From positions 1,178,001-1,242,000 of the forward strand of contig JAQJZZ010000013.1 of NCBI GenBank assembly GCA_030077755.1: a stretch of DNA of 64,000 bases, written 5' to 3'. Positions 20,305 through 33,531 of the stretch are shown here, piece by piece (within the stretch, counting starts at the first letter, position 1; every line of letters begins with the position of its first letter). The notes beneath the pieces were generated by a model. It saw only the letters and a program-made list of their open reading frames with translations. It was not told where the DNA came from and did not search any database. The DNA is from Filosporella fistucella (taxonomy: Eukaryota > Ascomycota > Leotiomycetes > Helotiales). The translations under genes and the position numbers were made by a program.

Positions 20305-23300
20305 CTCGAGATTGTTTTCATGCGGGTGTGTTTGTTGATTCTTTTTATTGTCGCACGGCAGGCTGAAATATGGAGTTGAGTTGAGTCAGGGTCGGGTGGA
20401 GGTTTTTGATGACGCTGCAGGCAGGGCACGCGACGTCCGGCCGAGGGATAAGATTGGAATTGATTTTGTTGAATTGAGAATGAAATATTGATGCTTTGGG
20501 GTTCCGGTTGGGAGTGTGATATGGTTCAGCGAAAGATCATGATCAGGGTGCAGTATGTGCTGTTCAGAGTCGTATTATAAGTCGGTAAGTAGGTGAGGTA
20601 CGTAGTGTGCAAACGGAGGGGAGTTGAATCAGTGAATATTCATATGTGGAGTGTTCGCTGGCGCCTCGTCTCGTCTGTTCTTCATAAGTGCAGGAGAAAG
20701 CGAAGGCGAAGGACGGCCCGCAGCGGATGGAGACGATTACGGTAAGGTAATCAGTGGAGCAAGCAATAGGGGAACAGGACGTGTCTCTCGTCCATTATTT
20801 AGTCAACCAACTACAGCTCTGTTTAGTGTTCACCGTCTGTTTTGGCTCCATTCCGGGCGTATTCTGGATCATTTATTATGGAGCAGGTAAAGCCAAAGGT
20901 GAAACCCAGGTGTTGTCAGCTTTCCAGCTTCGAATAGGAACACAACTTAATGTTCCCCTTTCGCATTTTGCCTTTAGCCTTTAGCCCATCCGGGCGGATC
21001 TGTTCCATCCAGGCTTGCCCCTCCCTCATGCTGTTCGTTCAGGGCAATGCGACCCCTGATTTGGTCGACGTGGCCCGAATCCCTGAGTCTATCCTTCTCT
21101 CCCATTCTTGGCTCTGTCCCCAATCCGTCGTAAGGCTGGTCTGGACAGCACTGCCCCTGAAAAAAGACGTGGTTCGCCTCATGAGAAGCAATATATACCC
21201 ACTTGTACAACATACATACATACCTAATTGATAGCTGTTGGGACTCAAGTGGCTTCCAGCAGTCTTTGAATCATCCATCGGGCCCCAAGACCTCACGAAC
21301 ACGTCTCTTTCACATGCCTTGAACCTGAGCTATGAACTACACTAAACATAAAGGTTCGTGATGATTTGCATTCTGCAATGCGTTCATGCCAAACTCTATC
21401 TCCAACGATAAAACTCTATATCTCTCGACGATAGCCCCATGCACTTCTTAAACTTCCTCGACGACCTCGGAATTTACCTTATTTGTCGCCCAATGTATTT
21501 CCTACACCATCTCGAAATGTTGAACGTCCTGGACGATATGGGAATCGTGTTGATTATTCGACCATTGCGGTACTTGCATCGCCTCGCTGCTTTTCTTCTG
21601 AGAGCTGATGAAATATCAGAATCCTCGATTCGACAACCCCGAAAAGGATAAACCGAATTCCTCGATCTAGGCGTGTTTCCCGCTTTAAGAAATGAAGCCG
21701 TGAACTGTGAATCATGTGAATGAGTGATTGAAATGTGACGGCTCACGAAGGTGCTACATTTCGCAGAAAATCTCGAGGACCCCAACTTATAATGATGATA
21801 TCAGATAGTCAAAAATGGCCGCGAATGATGGATTTGGAGAGCCAGGATAGTGTGCAAATATATGCGCCAGTCGGAATGAACGCTAGGGCGACCAACAGCA
21901 GATGTGGAAGTCGATAATGAGGTGGATTGAAACCAGGCGGATTGACTCAAATACCGACGATGGAGCCTCATGGGGGGAACAGAACCCAAGCAACGGCTCA
22001 GACCGAGCAGGACACACTCTTTAGACTTTTCTTTTGTTTCCTCGTATCTTTGGTTGGACTACCCTAATATCGAATGTGAATGTCGCGAGTTGCTTGAACT
22101 GTAATGTGTACGAGAATGAATTTGATAATTGCTCGCACCAGGATAAAGTCTACCTGTGATTGAGTCATTAGGATGCAGCTTCCTAATTCAAACTTGTTGA
22201 CCTGGCGAGCAACACTGTGCTGGAGGACTAGGAAGCCATGAGCTGATTTCATGGAAATGCCGCTTCGGTGCCAGAATGATATCATGAGATTTCGGCACTC
22301 ACTCCTGAGAACTCCGATAAAAGCACCTCCGACGCGGAGGGAAACGCGAAGTCTCAGGCCATTCCTGCCCGAGTGCCGGGAATTCCCATTCTCTGCTTGA
22401 ACCTACTATAACACGTTTTCAGGGCTAGCTAAGCAATTGCTCATCTGCTATCTTGCCCTCTGTTTCCATTATGATGGACATGTATTAACCTCAGAAAACC
22501 TACACTACAGCGACGGGATGAACTAAAATAGAGATAATGAGAAGATAGACCTTAACAGCGAAAGGGTGAAGCTCAAGATCTCCAGAATGATTATCACCAA
22601 TTGAAGTTTGGGACTTCTTTGCTCCAACTAGAAGTGCGTTCGAATCAGGAGGTAGCACACACGACAATGGTGAAAAGCTCATAGCTTTCACAAGCCAGAT
22701 CCAAATTACGACTTCGCGTTTTGGCAGGATTATGATTGGAACAGTGTGCATGCGAAATCGATGGGCGGGAGGCTGAAATATGTGCAGCCTGCAGGTGGCA
22801 GAAATGCCTCACTTGAGCGCGTGATACTTTTGGCGGCAAAGTCTGTGTGGATGAAAATGAGAGCGTGGGGTGAACGACAGGTTATGAGTGTTGCTCATTG
22901 AGCTCGTTAATTCATCTTGCGGCACACGGTTTCTTGATATGTGCCATTTTGAAGCCCAAAAAACTTTATATGCGATAATTGCATCTTCAAGTCTTCGTGA
23001 TTGATAGCTTGAGCTGATCGAATATTTTGAAAGAAACCTCTTCCAAAGCCCCACAGAGAAGGAAATGTTGCATGTAGGATCTGTACAGGTGCAGCTTGCT
23101 TGCAGGAACATTGCAGCCGTTCAAGGAAACAATGCTTATTTGGGTTTTGCACATTTAGCCACGCACTCCCGGCATGTGTCTTGATAGCTGCCATTTGCAT
23201 GTTTAAACAAACGTGGGAGTTTCTCTCCACGATTCAACTCCGTTTCTCCAGGTTTGTGGCGGATGTCTCCTAGATACCAGGACTTGATTTTTGGGTAAAC

Positions 23301-26300
23301 GAAAGAAGTGTGTTGTGCATAAAGTCTTACTCCCAAGCTCTGTAATTGTGGTCTAGATTGGACTCTTGCCTTCAAACTGTGCTGATGATGAGATATCCAG
23401 TGACGCTAGCCATTGGCAAGTAGTGATGATAGATTTTGGATCTTGTGTGGGAGGACACGACCACCACACGTTGTGTAGCAGTACCAAGATACCAAGACAA
23501 GTACAATACCGTTCGTAAGATGCAGTGATATGTGGCTGCTGATCCCTCGCTGAAGAGGCTCTTGAGTGTTGCAAACGTGTGAACGACAATCCGAGACAGT
23601 CTACACGCATGTTCGAAAGATGAGAGTCTCCCGCATGTCTGTCTCTGACTGACCTGATCTCGGATCCTCCACATCCACCACCCCACACATTACTCCAAGC
23701 AATGTTCAATGTACGACCATCCTGTCAGAAGAAGCCGATACGCGGCATGCAGCATCCAACTTGGCAGAGATCCAATCGCGCAAATATCCCAGCTTAACAT
23801 TTGCCGTGTGGGATTGAGTTTGATCAGATTCTTCCGTGTAGAATTGTCGTATTCGTGAAGCTGTTTGGACTTTGGACAGAGTTCGTATGGTGTTCTGGAA
23901 TAACTGGAGGCTTCAGCTCCAGCTTGGGGGAGCTGCGAGATCCGAGGCCGATTTACAGCAAGATCAGGGTCATCCGATCTTGCATTTGATGTCTTTGAAA
24001 TCCCGGTTGAGACGATGTGAATGACGGAAAGGAGCGTGATTTTGAGGATTCTGGCGAGAATGTGGTTATGGCCGGCCGTAAAAGTTTCCCGCTGCCGATC
24101 ATGAAGTCAAGGGTCTGGGGTTGTCTGTCGTCTGTCAGCTTGATGATGGAGGACCGCAGTACTCGCGGCTTCAACATGAAAATAATTAGGCAAATGTTAT
24201 ATATACAGTAATAAGGTCCTCGAAATTAGCTTTTTGCATGACAAACAAGTTTTGACTAATATACCAAATATTCATAACTAGTTTTGGTTAAGTTTCAACC
24301 CTCGCTGAGGCATGAATTGAACTCTGAAATTCAAGCAATGCTTCGCAAGGTACACAGTACAGTACCTAGGTACTTGTACCTACTATCCCGCTTGTCCTTG
24401 AACCCCGCTTTGTCCCCAGCTCAACCCGCCATCAACTGTCAAGTACTCGTAACTCATCAGCGATTGAGTATTACTTGTAGTATCTTCAGCTTACCCCCCG
24501 ATTGCCGCTGCTTCCATGTTAAAGGCCGGCCTCAGATATCTCCTGCTGACGTTTCCTGCCCATGAGACTTGGTATCACGATCACCTCTCAACTTCTCAAA
24601 TGCTGCCCGCAACTCCGTCAACAACTCACAGAAATGAGGTGATCAACGGTCAAACCCGGATTCTGTGCTTCCTTCGATTTTGTTCTTGGTCTCTTCTACG
24701 ATCTTGGCTCGGCCTTGGCCCCTTACGCCGGGTTCAATTGCTGCACCATCTCATCATCAGTGATCGTTGTTGGCATTTCCAGCCTGTACCTGCTTTTAAA
24801 TGAGAAGGAAATAGCAAATATGCTCAATCACCAAAGTCTTGGCTGTACTATGATGATTTGAACAATACGACCCGGCTCGGCGTTCTCATTAATTATACCC
24901 TTACTCTCAAACCTCGATTACCTATCAACGTTGCACTGGTCCACAATTTCGTTTTGGAGAAGACTGGAATCTTTGTTAATAGTATCACAGGGACTTACGG
25001 ACTGACCTCGAGATTGCATCGAGTCTGCTTAAACATGTTGTGCTTTGAATAATGACTCGGTGAAGATATTATGTTGGCATGTCCTTCTCGTTTTCTAGCT
25101 GCATCTGCTCAAGATGACCAGTCTTTGAACCGGCTTGGTTGTCCATCGGGCTATGATACAGACATCATGTCCAGCATTCCAGTTGTGGATATGGAAGTAT
25201 GCATGCATAGGTCTCGTCAGATGGTGCTGTTTCATGGATATTCAGTGAATAATAGGTGAGTGGGAGGACTAGATGCAGACGCCATGTTTCTCGAAGGGAA
25301 AAGTAAGGGTATGATTCAATGTGAAGAATCCTCCATCGAATCTTCAATGTGAAGTTCGAGAAAGTCCTATCCTACAAGAGATTAGTCCGCCATCAGCACA
25401 CCCTCCCACACCTTGCAGTACTTGCCCCCTCCCTCTCCTCGTTTGGGTATCCCGCTTCTCTTCAAGATATATCCGGTCTTGGACGTATTACAAGAAAAGA
25501 TATATCATTCCGCTTATCCCCCTTGACTGTCAAACATGATATTCTTCCTTCTTGGCCATAAGATTCATCGCATTCTGCCAAACTAGAAATTGAATAACAA
25601 ACGAAGGCATCTGACTCCACGATCGTTATCACTTCGTTCCAAATTATTCACGCATTTGACTCTGTGCGTACTTACCTTAGCTTCAACTTACCTACCAACC
25701 GCGACTCCGATCTTCTAAGGCAAAGCTCAAAGTTTTTGGCTTTCTTAGACAGGGAAAGAGCAGCTGCAAAGCACACCATACAGTCGAGTATCTTGCTTCC
25801 TCAGCAAATTAAAGATTGAGCAGGACTCGAAGAACGGCAGAGTTGTGCCGGTGGGCTACGTTACCCTTTGGTGCCATTCGGCGCAAATTCTGCCACCCGA
25901 CCTTTCCCAGGGATCTTGCATCAAAGCCCCCAAGAAATCCGTCCTCCCTCAATATCGAAGCCAAGGTCCCACCAAACTTTCCTCTTAGTCAAGGCCTCTA
26001 TACAAGCAATTATTGGCAAAGAGGCCGAAATTCGAATTGAGGGTTGTCCCACTCTAACCGTCTACCTTTGATCCTCTCCTACCTACATAATTATCATTCT
26101 CCTAGGGGAAAAAATATGTCATTATAGGATCCAGATCCTACACCAAGGTTTGGACGAACCACGATCTGATATCAAGCAATTACACTACAAACCCCACCGA
26201 TAATAATAGCTTACCACTTCTGCCAGCCAACAGGCCTTCGTTTTGCTACAGAAATCCACAGCTGGACGTCAGCAGACTCGATCACCTTCTGCAAATTTTG

Positions 26301-26435
26301 CCTCTATAGATAACTATCTCAGAGATTGCAAACAGGTGCGCCTCTGACAGCACGTTCCAAGCTGAGTTGCTGCGTCCGCATTGGCCCTTATTTCGTCGAC
26401 CACCGTACCGGTTTCTCTATCCTACCTCTCCCACC
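20305..26435. other. Six-kilobase region with almost no recognisable gene
   Basis: Apart from the small repeat-containing ORF at 21439, I see only short unsupported frames. There is no rRNA, tRNA or transposon end, and no AT-rich decay like that at 47-51 kb. A short palindromic GTACC/GGTAC cluster sits at about 24355-24385. The end toward 26435 is CT-rich promoter or leader of the kinase gene. Long leaders or non-coding RNAs are possible but cannot be shown from sequence alone. Confidence 0.4.
21439..21651 (+). CDS. Small ORF of two diverged tandem repeats (candidate)
   Basis: A 70-codon ATG frame. Residues 4-27 (LNFLDDLGIYLICRPMYFLH..) and 28-51 (LNVLDDMGIVLIIRPLRYLH..) are a tandem repeat. 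About two thirds of aligned residues are identical. Many nucleotide differences between the copies are synonymous third-base changes (Leu, Asp, His, Arg codons), which suggests the amino-acid sequence was conserved. The units are hydrophobic and amphipathic, followed by a charged tail. No signal peptide by eye, no known family. It could be a real microprotein or an exon of a longer gene. Confidence 0.35.
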   Translation: MHFLNFLDDLGIYLICRPMYFLHHLEMLNVLDDMGIVLIIRPLRYLHRLAAFLLRADEISESSIRQPRKG

Positions 26436-28666
26436 ATGTCAACTTTAGTGACCCCGCAACCCACTGCACATACATCATCCTCCTTCGAAGTCGCATACAG
26501 TGAGATCAGTCCCAGCTACATTCCACCTTCTCACCCACAATTATCGACAAATTCGAGTCACAGCTCGTCACCGGAGTCGCGCCTGGTCGATTTATCTGAT
26601 CCCATTCCAGAGGAAGAAGAGGATGAGACGAGCAGTGAAGCTGCAAATGAGCCCATCACACCCACCGATACCCACCTCTCGCACGCGGAGGTCTTTCAAC
26701 CCACGATGGTTGGAACAATGACTAAAGATACTCCTCACACATATGGTTCTATACACTCACAACCTCCACTATCCTTGGAAACTGCGCCAATACCACGAAG
26801 TGCTGCAACAGTCGAGAAGGAATCCAAGGAGGTCCCTCAGACACCAAGAATCCCCCTGCAGAGGAAGACAACTGCTCCCTCGACCGAAAAGCCAACACCT
26901 GTGAAAAGAGCATTCTCGGGAATCTTCAGACGTTCGAATTCGCAAAATGCCAATCTCAACATCCAACCCATGACTCAAATTGACGGCTCAAGCATGTCCA
27001 CTAGCAATGGCTCAGACCCGGTGCTTAATAAGGAACACCGCCGTGCATCAATTCGAAGAGGATCGACAAATAATTCTGCTGCTACTACCAGATCGAATAG
27101 TCCTCCGTCGCCGAGATCGCCAGCAGACAATGGCGAGAAGAAACCACATCTCACAGTAGAAGAACCAACCCCAGACTCTTTCCTTGCCCATAACAGGAAG
27201 AAGAACCGTTCCTCTACCGGTTTTCATCTTCGCGATAAACTCACAAAGCGTAAAATGACATTTGGTCCATCGGAGAAGCGACCAAAGGAAGAAGGGAAAC
27301 AGAGCCGAAATCGTGCTACAAGTGTTGATCTTGAGACTGCCGAACAAGAATGTCAAAATATCGACACCTCTCAAGCCCAGCTTCCTCCAAGGCAGATATG
27401 GGGGCTAGCAGCTGATACCGGTACTGGACTCAAGGCACGCCGTATGAGCTTGAGTCTTCCAGACGACTTTCTGGTTGATGTTGTGGAGCTTTATGATGAA
27501 TATAGTGACCAAAGCAAGATTGTTGGCAGACGTGGGAAGAGCATCGGAAAAGGAGCAACTGCAAACGTCAAACTCATGTATCGCAAAGGTTGTGCTAGTG
27601 AAGTATACGCCGTCAAGGAATTTCGAGGAAAGTCGACGAACGAGAAGAGTGAAGATTACGAACAGAAAGTCAAGTCGGAATACTCTATCGCCAAGAGTGT
27701 GCATCATCCAAACATCGTTGAGACGTTCCGGTTGTGCACCCACAATGGCCGGTGGAACCACGTGATGGAATTCTGCGACCAAGGCGATCTTTTTGGTCTT
27801 GTCAGTCAAAAATATCTGGCCAGAGAAGATCATCTTGTAGATCGTTTGTGCTTGTTTAAGCAGCTTGTACAAGGTCTAAACTATCTTCATAACAACGGCA
27901 TTGCACATAGAGATGTTAAGCTCGAAAATCTCCTGATTACCAAAGACAGTAAATTGAAAATCACCGATTTTGGAGTTTCTGAAGTTTTCGCAGGAATTCA
28001 CCCAGGGCTGAGATCTGCTGGGGGGCAATGTGGTAAAGATATGGGTGACGAGATCAGACTCTGTGCCCCTGGCATGTGTGGTAGCCCACCATACGTTGCC
28101 CCCGAAGTTTTTGCCAAAGAAGGTAAAATTGAAGTACCCAATTCTCAAGCTGTACTGATGAGCAAACAGGAGAATACGATCCACGTCCTTTAGACGTATG
28201 GGGTGCAGCTATTGTCATGCTCTGCCTATGTGCAAATGGGGTACTCTGGCAAGAAGCTAAATCTGGCAGCTCGCCGTTGTACGATGATTTGATACGTGGT
28301 TGGACGAAATGGAACGGAAAGCATGTTGAAGCTACAGGTGGCATCACCGAAACCGATTATCCACATGTTGGATTCTTCGACCAGCACATCAATCCACCTG
28401 CTCTGAGGCGAGTGCTTTTGACCATGTTGAATCCTGATCCTGCGAAGCGTATATCTATGGCAGCTGTAGCAAAAAATCGCTGGTTGAAGAATGTGGAATG
28501 CTGTCAAATCGATAGCTATGATGACCCCACATCGAAAATCGATGCTTCTAAGACTCGAACTACCCTCAAAAGCCTGACCAAGGTCGTCCATCATAACCAC
28601 CTTCCCCCCTCCACACACCTTGGCCATAGACTTGTACGCCTTCCCGGAAGTACTGATATGTACTAA
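26436..28666 (+). CDS. HAL4/SAT4-type serine/threonine kinase
   Basis: Exons are 26436..28122 and 28170..28666 (47-nt intron), giving 727 residues. The ATG at 26436 is in CCACCATGTC context. Residues 1-350 are a disordered Ser/Pro-rich regulatory region. The kinase domain starts near 360: glycine loop GKGATANVK, Lys in YAVKEFRGKS, HRDVKLEN near 490, DFGVS near 510, APEVF, and the split KEG|EYDPRPLDVWG. The long insert between DFG and APE (GLRSAGGQCGKDMGDEIRLC) is typical of the fungal HAL4/HAL5/NPR1-related kinases. These regulate potassium uptake and plasma-membrane transporters under salt stress. All catalytic residues are present. The SSK1 gene follows on the same strand. Confidence 0.9.
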
Positions 28667-30253
28667 GCCACCAATCTCTACATTTGCTTCACGCTGTCGT
28701 TTTAGCGGGTGTAATGGGTTCGGTGTTCATCAATCGAATATGGAGTTTATCGATGGGTTGGCGTAAATGGGCATTGGTCTTTGCAGGTGACTGTACTTTA
28801 TGCCTGCCTGCATGATTGCTTTGTGAGATTTTGTCTGCTTTGTTCGAAACGTCAATAGAGTATACACGGCTCATTGGCTACTTCAAATTTGTGCATACAA
28901 ATTGAGGGCTTCCTTTGGAGGCGAAGATAGGGCAGAGTTAGAAAACTTGATATATTAAATAACTCTTCGTCTCAGTTGACATGATTAAGGAAGACGTTGA
29001 ATGGCAGCCTGCTATATAGAACCGCCGTCGGCCAAATAAAATACCAGCAACTAGCACGCCGATTTCCTATCATTGTGCGGTCTTTGTTATTGGCGAAAGG
29101 CAGTGCAGAGGGGAGCAATGATAGAGACTAAAGGGAAAGAGAAAGGCTTTCAGAGTCAGATGACGGTGGTTTCGATTATAACTTTGTGATGCAAAGGCCG
29201 AGCTGCCAATACAATTGAATTGGATTCTAATTCAATAAGTGGAGATTGAAAATTTCTATGGTGTAATACATTGTGGAATCTTATAGCTACACGGAAATTG
29301 GTCAACAATGTACTACACCATAGAAACTTTCAAAGTATATATCCTTAAAAATCCACCAGAGTCCTTCTCAAGTTATCACAACTACCTAAAGGACTTTGAA
29401 ATTTTATGTTTTCATCTTTCCTCTTTTACTCTTCCTGCTCCGGGCTTATATCTGAGCCACGCCGAGCCGTTCACGCCACTTCCAACTCTTACCTTTAAAC
29501 CCAGTTCCACGCACGCCGAATAAGAGTCGTGGCGATTCTCAAAGCCAATAATGGCATTGCTGCATAGCGGTGGCAAAGGTTGGAGAGAGGGACACCAATC
29601 ATTCAGGCTTGCAGATCAAACAGATACTTCTAACGACTGGGGAAGCTTGTTAATCCCTCGGCTTTGATCAAGGTTGAGAACCGGGCGAGGGTCAGTGACA
29701 GGGGATGAGCGCGAATGAAAGGAGAGCAAGGCGTCTGCTACGCCGACGAAGGCGAAATTCGACTGGGAGCTGGCGATATTGATGGAAAGAAATGAAAATA
29801 TAATTATTGTGATATTCCATCTTGTTCCTAATGTTCCAATTTTCTATCACTGTCCAAGCTCAAGCTCACTTCAAGCTCTTAATTGTGAATGTCTTCGGCT
29901 GAAGCGGTAGAGGTGCATTGAATTGTCAAATTAGAGACGGGACAACACATCGAAATCTGCCTGCAACATCGACAACTCTATTCACCCGGCAGGGAAACAA
30001 ACGCATTGGTAGAAAATTTACGAGTTGTACCTACGGAGCACAGCGCAATACACGGAAAGAGAGGGAGCTCGGCAGAAATACACAAACCTAACACAACACA
30101 GTCACTGTCACACACTTACTGGTTACTTCATACTGTATCTTGTACATAGCCTTCTTTGACCTTTCCTTTCCTCTCTGCCCAGCTTTACTAAACTGCATCG
30201 TGAGTACTGGTATTCACAACCTTCGTGGGCTCTTCGGCCTGCTGAAGGCTGCA
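28667..30253. promoter_or_regulatory. Intergenic and long upstream region of SSK1
   Basis: About 1.6 kb with no supported protein gene. It contains the inverted repeat at 29246-29333 (separate entry). The part from about 29,900 is probably SSK1 promoter and leader. Confidence 0.45.
29246..29333 (-). repeat. Inverted repeat, 29-bp arms, 30-nt spacer
   Basis: Left arm 29246-29274 and right arm 29305-29333 are reverse complements at 27 of 29 positions. Both differences are transitions. In a minus-strand RNA both would be G-U pairs, so that strand could fold into an uninterrupted 29-bp hairpin; in the plus strand they would be A-C mismatches. This may be a small-RNA precursor, a MITE-like remnant, or an accidental palindrome. 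Confidence 0.7.
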
Positions 30254-32648
30254 ATGGCGATAGGAGATCTCAAGAATCGACTGAGAGCCAAGTTCACCCG
30301 GCGTCACTCCACAGCATCTTCTTTCTCCCAATCCTCTGCAGACGGTGAAGCCCAATCTCAACTGCTCTCTTCCTCCACTCCACCTACCCCATCCAGATCT
30401 CGCAAAGCAACCGCGTCTACCGACAACAGCACGCTACGTTCTCGCAGAAGCTTCATTCCAACTTCCACTGCTGGGGACACGACAATTGACGAGCAGGAGA
30501 AGGATGTTTGTGGTGCAGGAGAACGTGAGGCTGTTTCCGAGCGAGAGCGGGAAGCCGGCGCAAAACTAAAGTCAAATATCCAAGCACGTAGCGATCGACA
30601 CCTCGAAACATCAACATCCACAACATCTGTATCTATATCTGCTTTTCCATCCAAACTCGAGCCCGGCTTCGACGATAAACACGACAGCTCCTCAACTGCT
30701 GATTTCCCGACTCCGAATACTGATATCTTACCTGTAAGAGAGGAGGACGAGGATGAGGAGAGTCCCGGTGGAGGATTAGTACAGAGCCAGAGCACTGATT
30801 TCCAGTTCCGTCCGGAATCCGCAAACAATACCCCTCAGAGCAGTTCAAAGCCAGAGCTTCCGCGACGTCAGAGCTTATTACCACATCAGCAGACGAGACT
30901 GATCAAGACATTGCTTGAGACAGAACTAACGCCGCAAACGAGAGCTGCCAACCTCGATTACTTTACGAACAACGGCCCCTCGACCATCAGCGCAAACATG
31001 GTGAGCAGAAAGATTTGGGTCAAAAGACCTGGTGCTTCCGCTACTTTGGTCACTATTCATGAAGATGATCTGGTAGATGATGTCCGGGATATGATCTTGA
31101 AGAAATATGCCAATTCGCTGGGAAGGAATTTCGATGCTCCAGATGTTACTCTACGAGTTGTGCCTAGGGAACAGCGACAAGAGAGGACTTTGGGACCGGA
31201 AGAACCTATGGGCAGGACTTTGGATGCATACTTTCCTGGAGGTCAGAGTGTGGACGAAGCCCTCGTAATCGATGTTCCTTTAAGAAGAACGCCAAAGCCT
31301 AGTCCTCAACCACAGCGGGGTTACTATGAAGAAACTCGTCCTACAGAAGCAGGATCCGATTACTTCCCTCCTATGCCACCAGCCGCACCTTCACCACATC
31401 TGCCAAATAGCGTTCCTATCCCTAATGGCCAAAACCATCATCCTGGATTGACTTCACATTCAATGTCAGTCCTAACGACAGGTCATGTTCCAGCCCTTCC
31501 ATCTCCCGGCAGCACGACCAGAAGACATCACCGAGATAGACCCAGAATTGGTCGACAACATACTTCATCTCCCACGGTTATCGGTGGTGTTCCACAGCAG
31601 CCAGTTCTAAATAACGGTACGCAGGTTTACCTTCGCGGACCTCGATCAAGAACTCACTCCAGTGCTTCAGAAAAATCAAACGGGCCTCCTGCTGCTCCAC
31701 CTCTTCCTACACCACCAGCACCTCAAGTAAATGATATCGCTTCACAAATTCAACGAGTAGCTACACCACCTCCTCGAGTATCGTCTCCTCGACCAAATCG
31801 CGTGAAGAAGACCAAGAAGAACAATGATCACCCTTCACTGCCAACCGGCATGCTTAATGGAGCTGTCCCTCCTATCAATGTGTTGATCGTCGAAGACAAT
31901 ATCATCAATCTAAAACTCCTCGAAGCCTTCATGAAACGACTCAAGGTGCGATGGCAGACAGCTATGAATGGTCGAGAAGCAGTCACTAAATGGCGAGCTG
32001 GTGGGTTCCATTTAGTGTTGATGGATATTCAATTGCCAATTATGAGTGGGTTGGAAGCTACGAAAGAAATCAGACGTCTGGAGAGACTGAATTCAATTGG
32101 GGTTTTTAGCAGCAGCGCATCGTCAAGTGCCCCAGAGCAAGGGACAAATGAGCCAGAAGGAGAGGATAGGCTTCCCAGTACGGTGTTGTTCAAGAGTCCG
32201 GTCATCATCGTCGCACTGACTGCTTCCTCACTTCAATCCGATCGTCATGAAGCTCTGGCTGCGGGATGTAATGACTTTTTGACCAAGGTATATTGCACCC
32301 AATTTTCATTATATCGCAACCTTATTTTTCCAAGCCAAACTTACTAATTCCACCCTCCTAACTGCTAAATCTTTATTCTTGAACATTGACTAATATCAAT
32401 AGCCTGTAAACTTCGTTTGGTTGGAACGAAAAGTCATGGAATGGGGCTGCATGCAAGCACTAATTGACTTCGATGGCTGGAGGAAATGGAAAGACTTCTC
32501 ACAGCAAGGCGAGAAGGACCAAGATAAGGAGAAGAAAGCAGCGGCTGTCAAGAAGAAGAAAAATAGAGCAAGCCTAGGTAGCAATCCTGCTGGAAGCACC
32601 AGTCGGCTAGCTATCAGGGAGGATAGCGAAAGTGTGGCTGTGAAATAG
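30254..32648 (+). CDS. SSK1: Two-component response regulator of the HOG pathway
   Basis: Exons are 30254..32287 and 32403..32648 (115-nt intron), giving 759 residues, normal for filamentous Ssk1. The frame is open upstream of ATG 30254 (MAIGDLKNRLRAKFTRRHS), but no earlier ATG exists. Residues 1-535 are a Ser/Pro-rich region. The receiver domain begins near 540 (INVLIVEDNIINLKLLEAFM), with the phospho-acceptor Asp in LMDIQLP near 591. A family-typical insert follows RRLERLN. Then come ALTASS and the conserved Lys near 678 in FLTK|PVNFVWLERK. Ssk1 receives phosphate from the Ypd1 relay and activates the Ssk2-type MAPKKK when dephosphorylated under osmotic stress. The intron falls exactly between the conserved Lys and Pro. 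Confidence 0.95.
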
Positions 32649-33531
32649 GCCGAAGATGGTTCGGTGTTCTGTCGAGTATCTGCTCCTTGCGTTTTTGAGC
32701 GAGCATTAAAATTTCCCCCTGTGTTTATGGATATTAATTTGATCTGCTTGACGGCTTTGCGACGGATGCGTGGGAAGGGAATGAGATACCTGATTTGACT
32801 GAGGGTGGGAAAATACATATGCTAGGTGACTACTAGCTGGCGTTTAGAGGTGGTCATTTTTCGGCGTTGGTGGATGGACTGTACACGATTGTCTATCCGC
32901 GGGTGCGAGCGCGCCGGCTTTGAGGGGAAGAAGATAGTATAAGAAGGTTGGAAGAGCAGATGGGAGATGTGTAAATATTAGTGTAATGAATATCTGTCAA
33001 ATACATGAAAATGATCGGTGTTATTTATTCGGATTTTTTTCTTGAAAATTACTCACGCGGGTGAAACATTGTCTACCCAAGCGGCAGGTATGTTGCTTCT
33101 ACCGGCTATAGTATGGTTGATCGAGCAGAAGACGATTGAGGCTGACAAGTTCGGAATGCAGTTTGTTGCATTGCACTCCTTTCATGAAGCGAGGCACATC
33201 TAAATCCCTACTGCCAATATAGCACACATCACATACGAAATTCGGGCATTCACCACCAAATCATTTCTCATTTGCATAGCTATCATCTATAAAGCAATCA
33301 AAAGTGCAAACCTCCATCCATGGCAGTTGAAGCCAGTTTCGCTATCTAAGAACGCCGTGCTCACAAGAACCCCCGATTCGTGCTCAACGATGCAACTCCT
33401 GTGTTTTGTCTGATCGATGTTGAAAATTTCGATTCATCATTTTTTCCGCCGCATTTTTCTTCGCGAGAGAGTGAGTGTAGGGTTAGGAAATGGCTTTGTA
33501 TATGTACATTGGGAGTTCGGGAAAGAGGTGG
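32649..33531. other. Intergenic, convergent 3' ends
   Basis: About 880 bp between the SSK1 and GCV2 stops. No supported gene. Confidence 0.5.
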
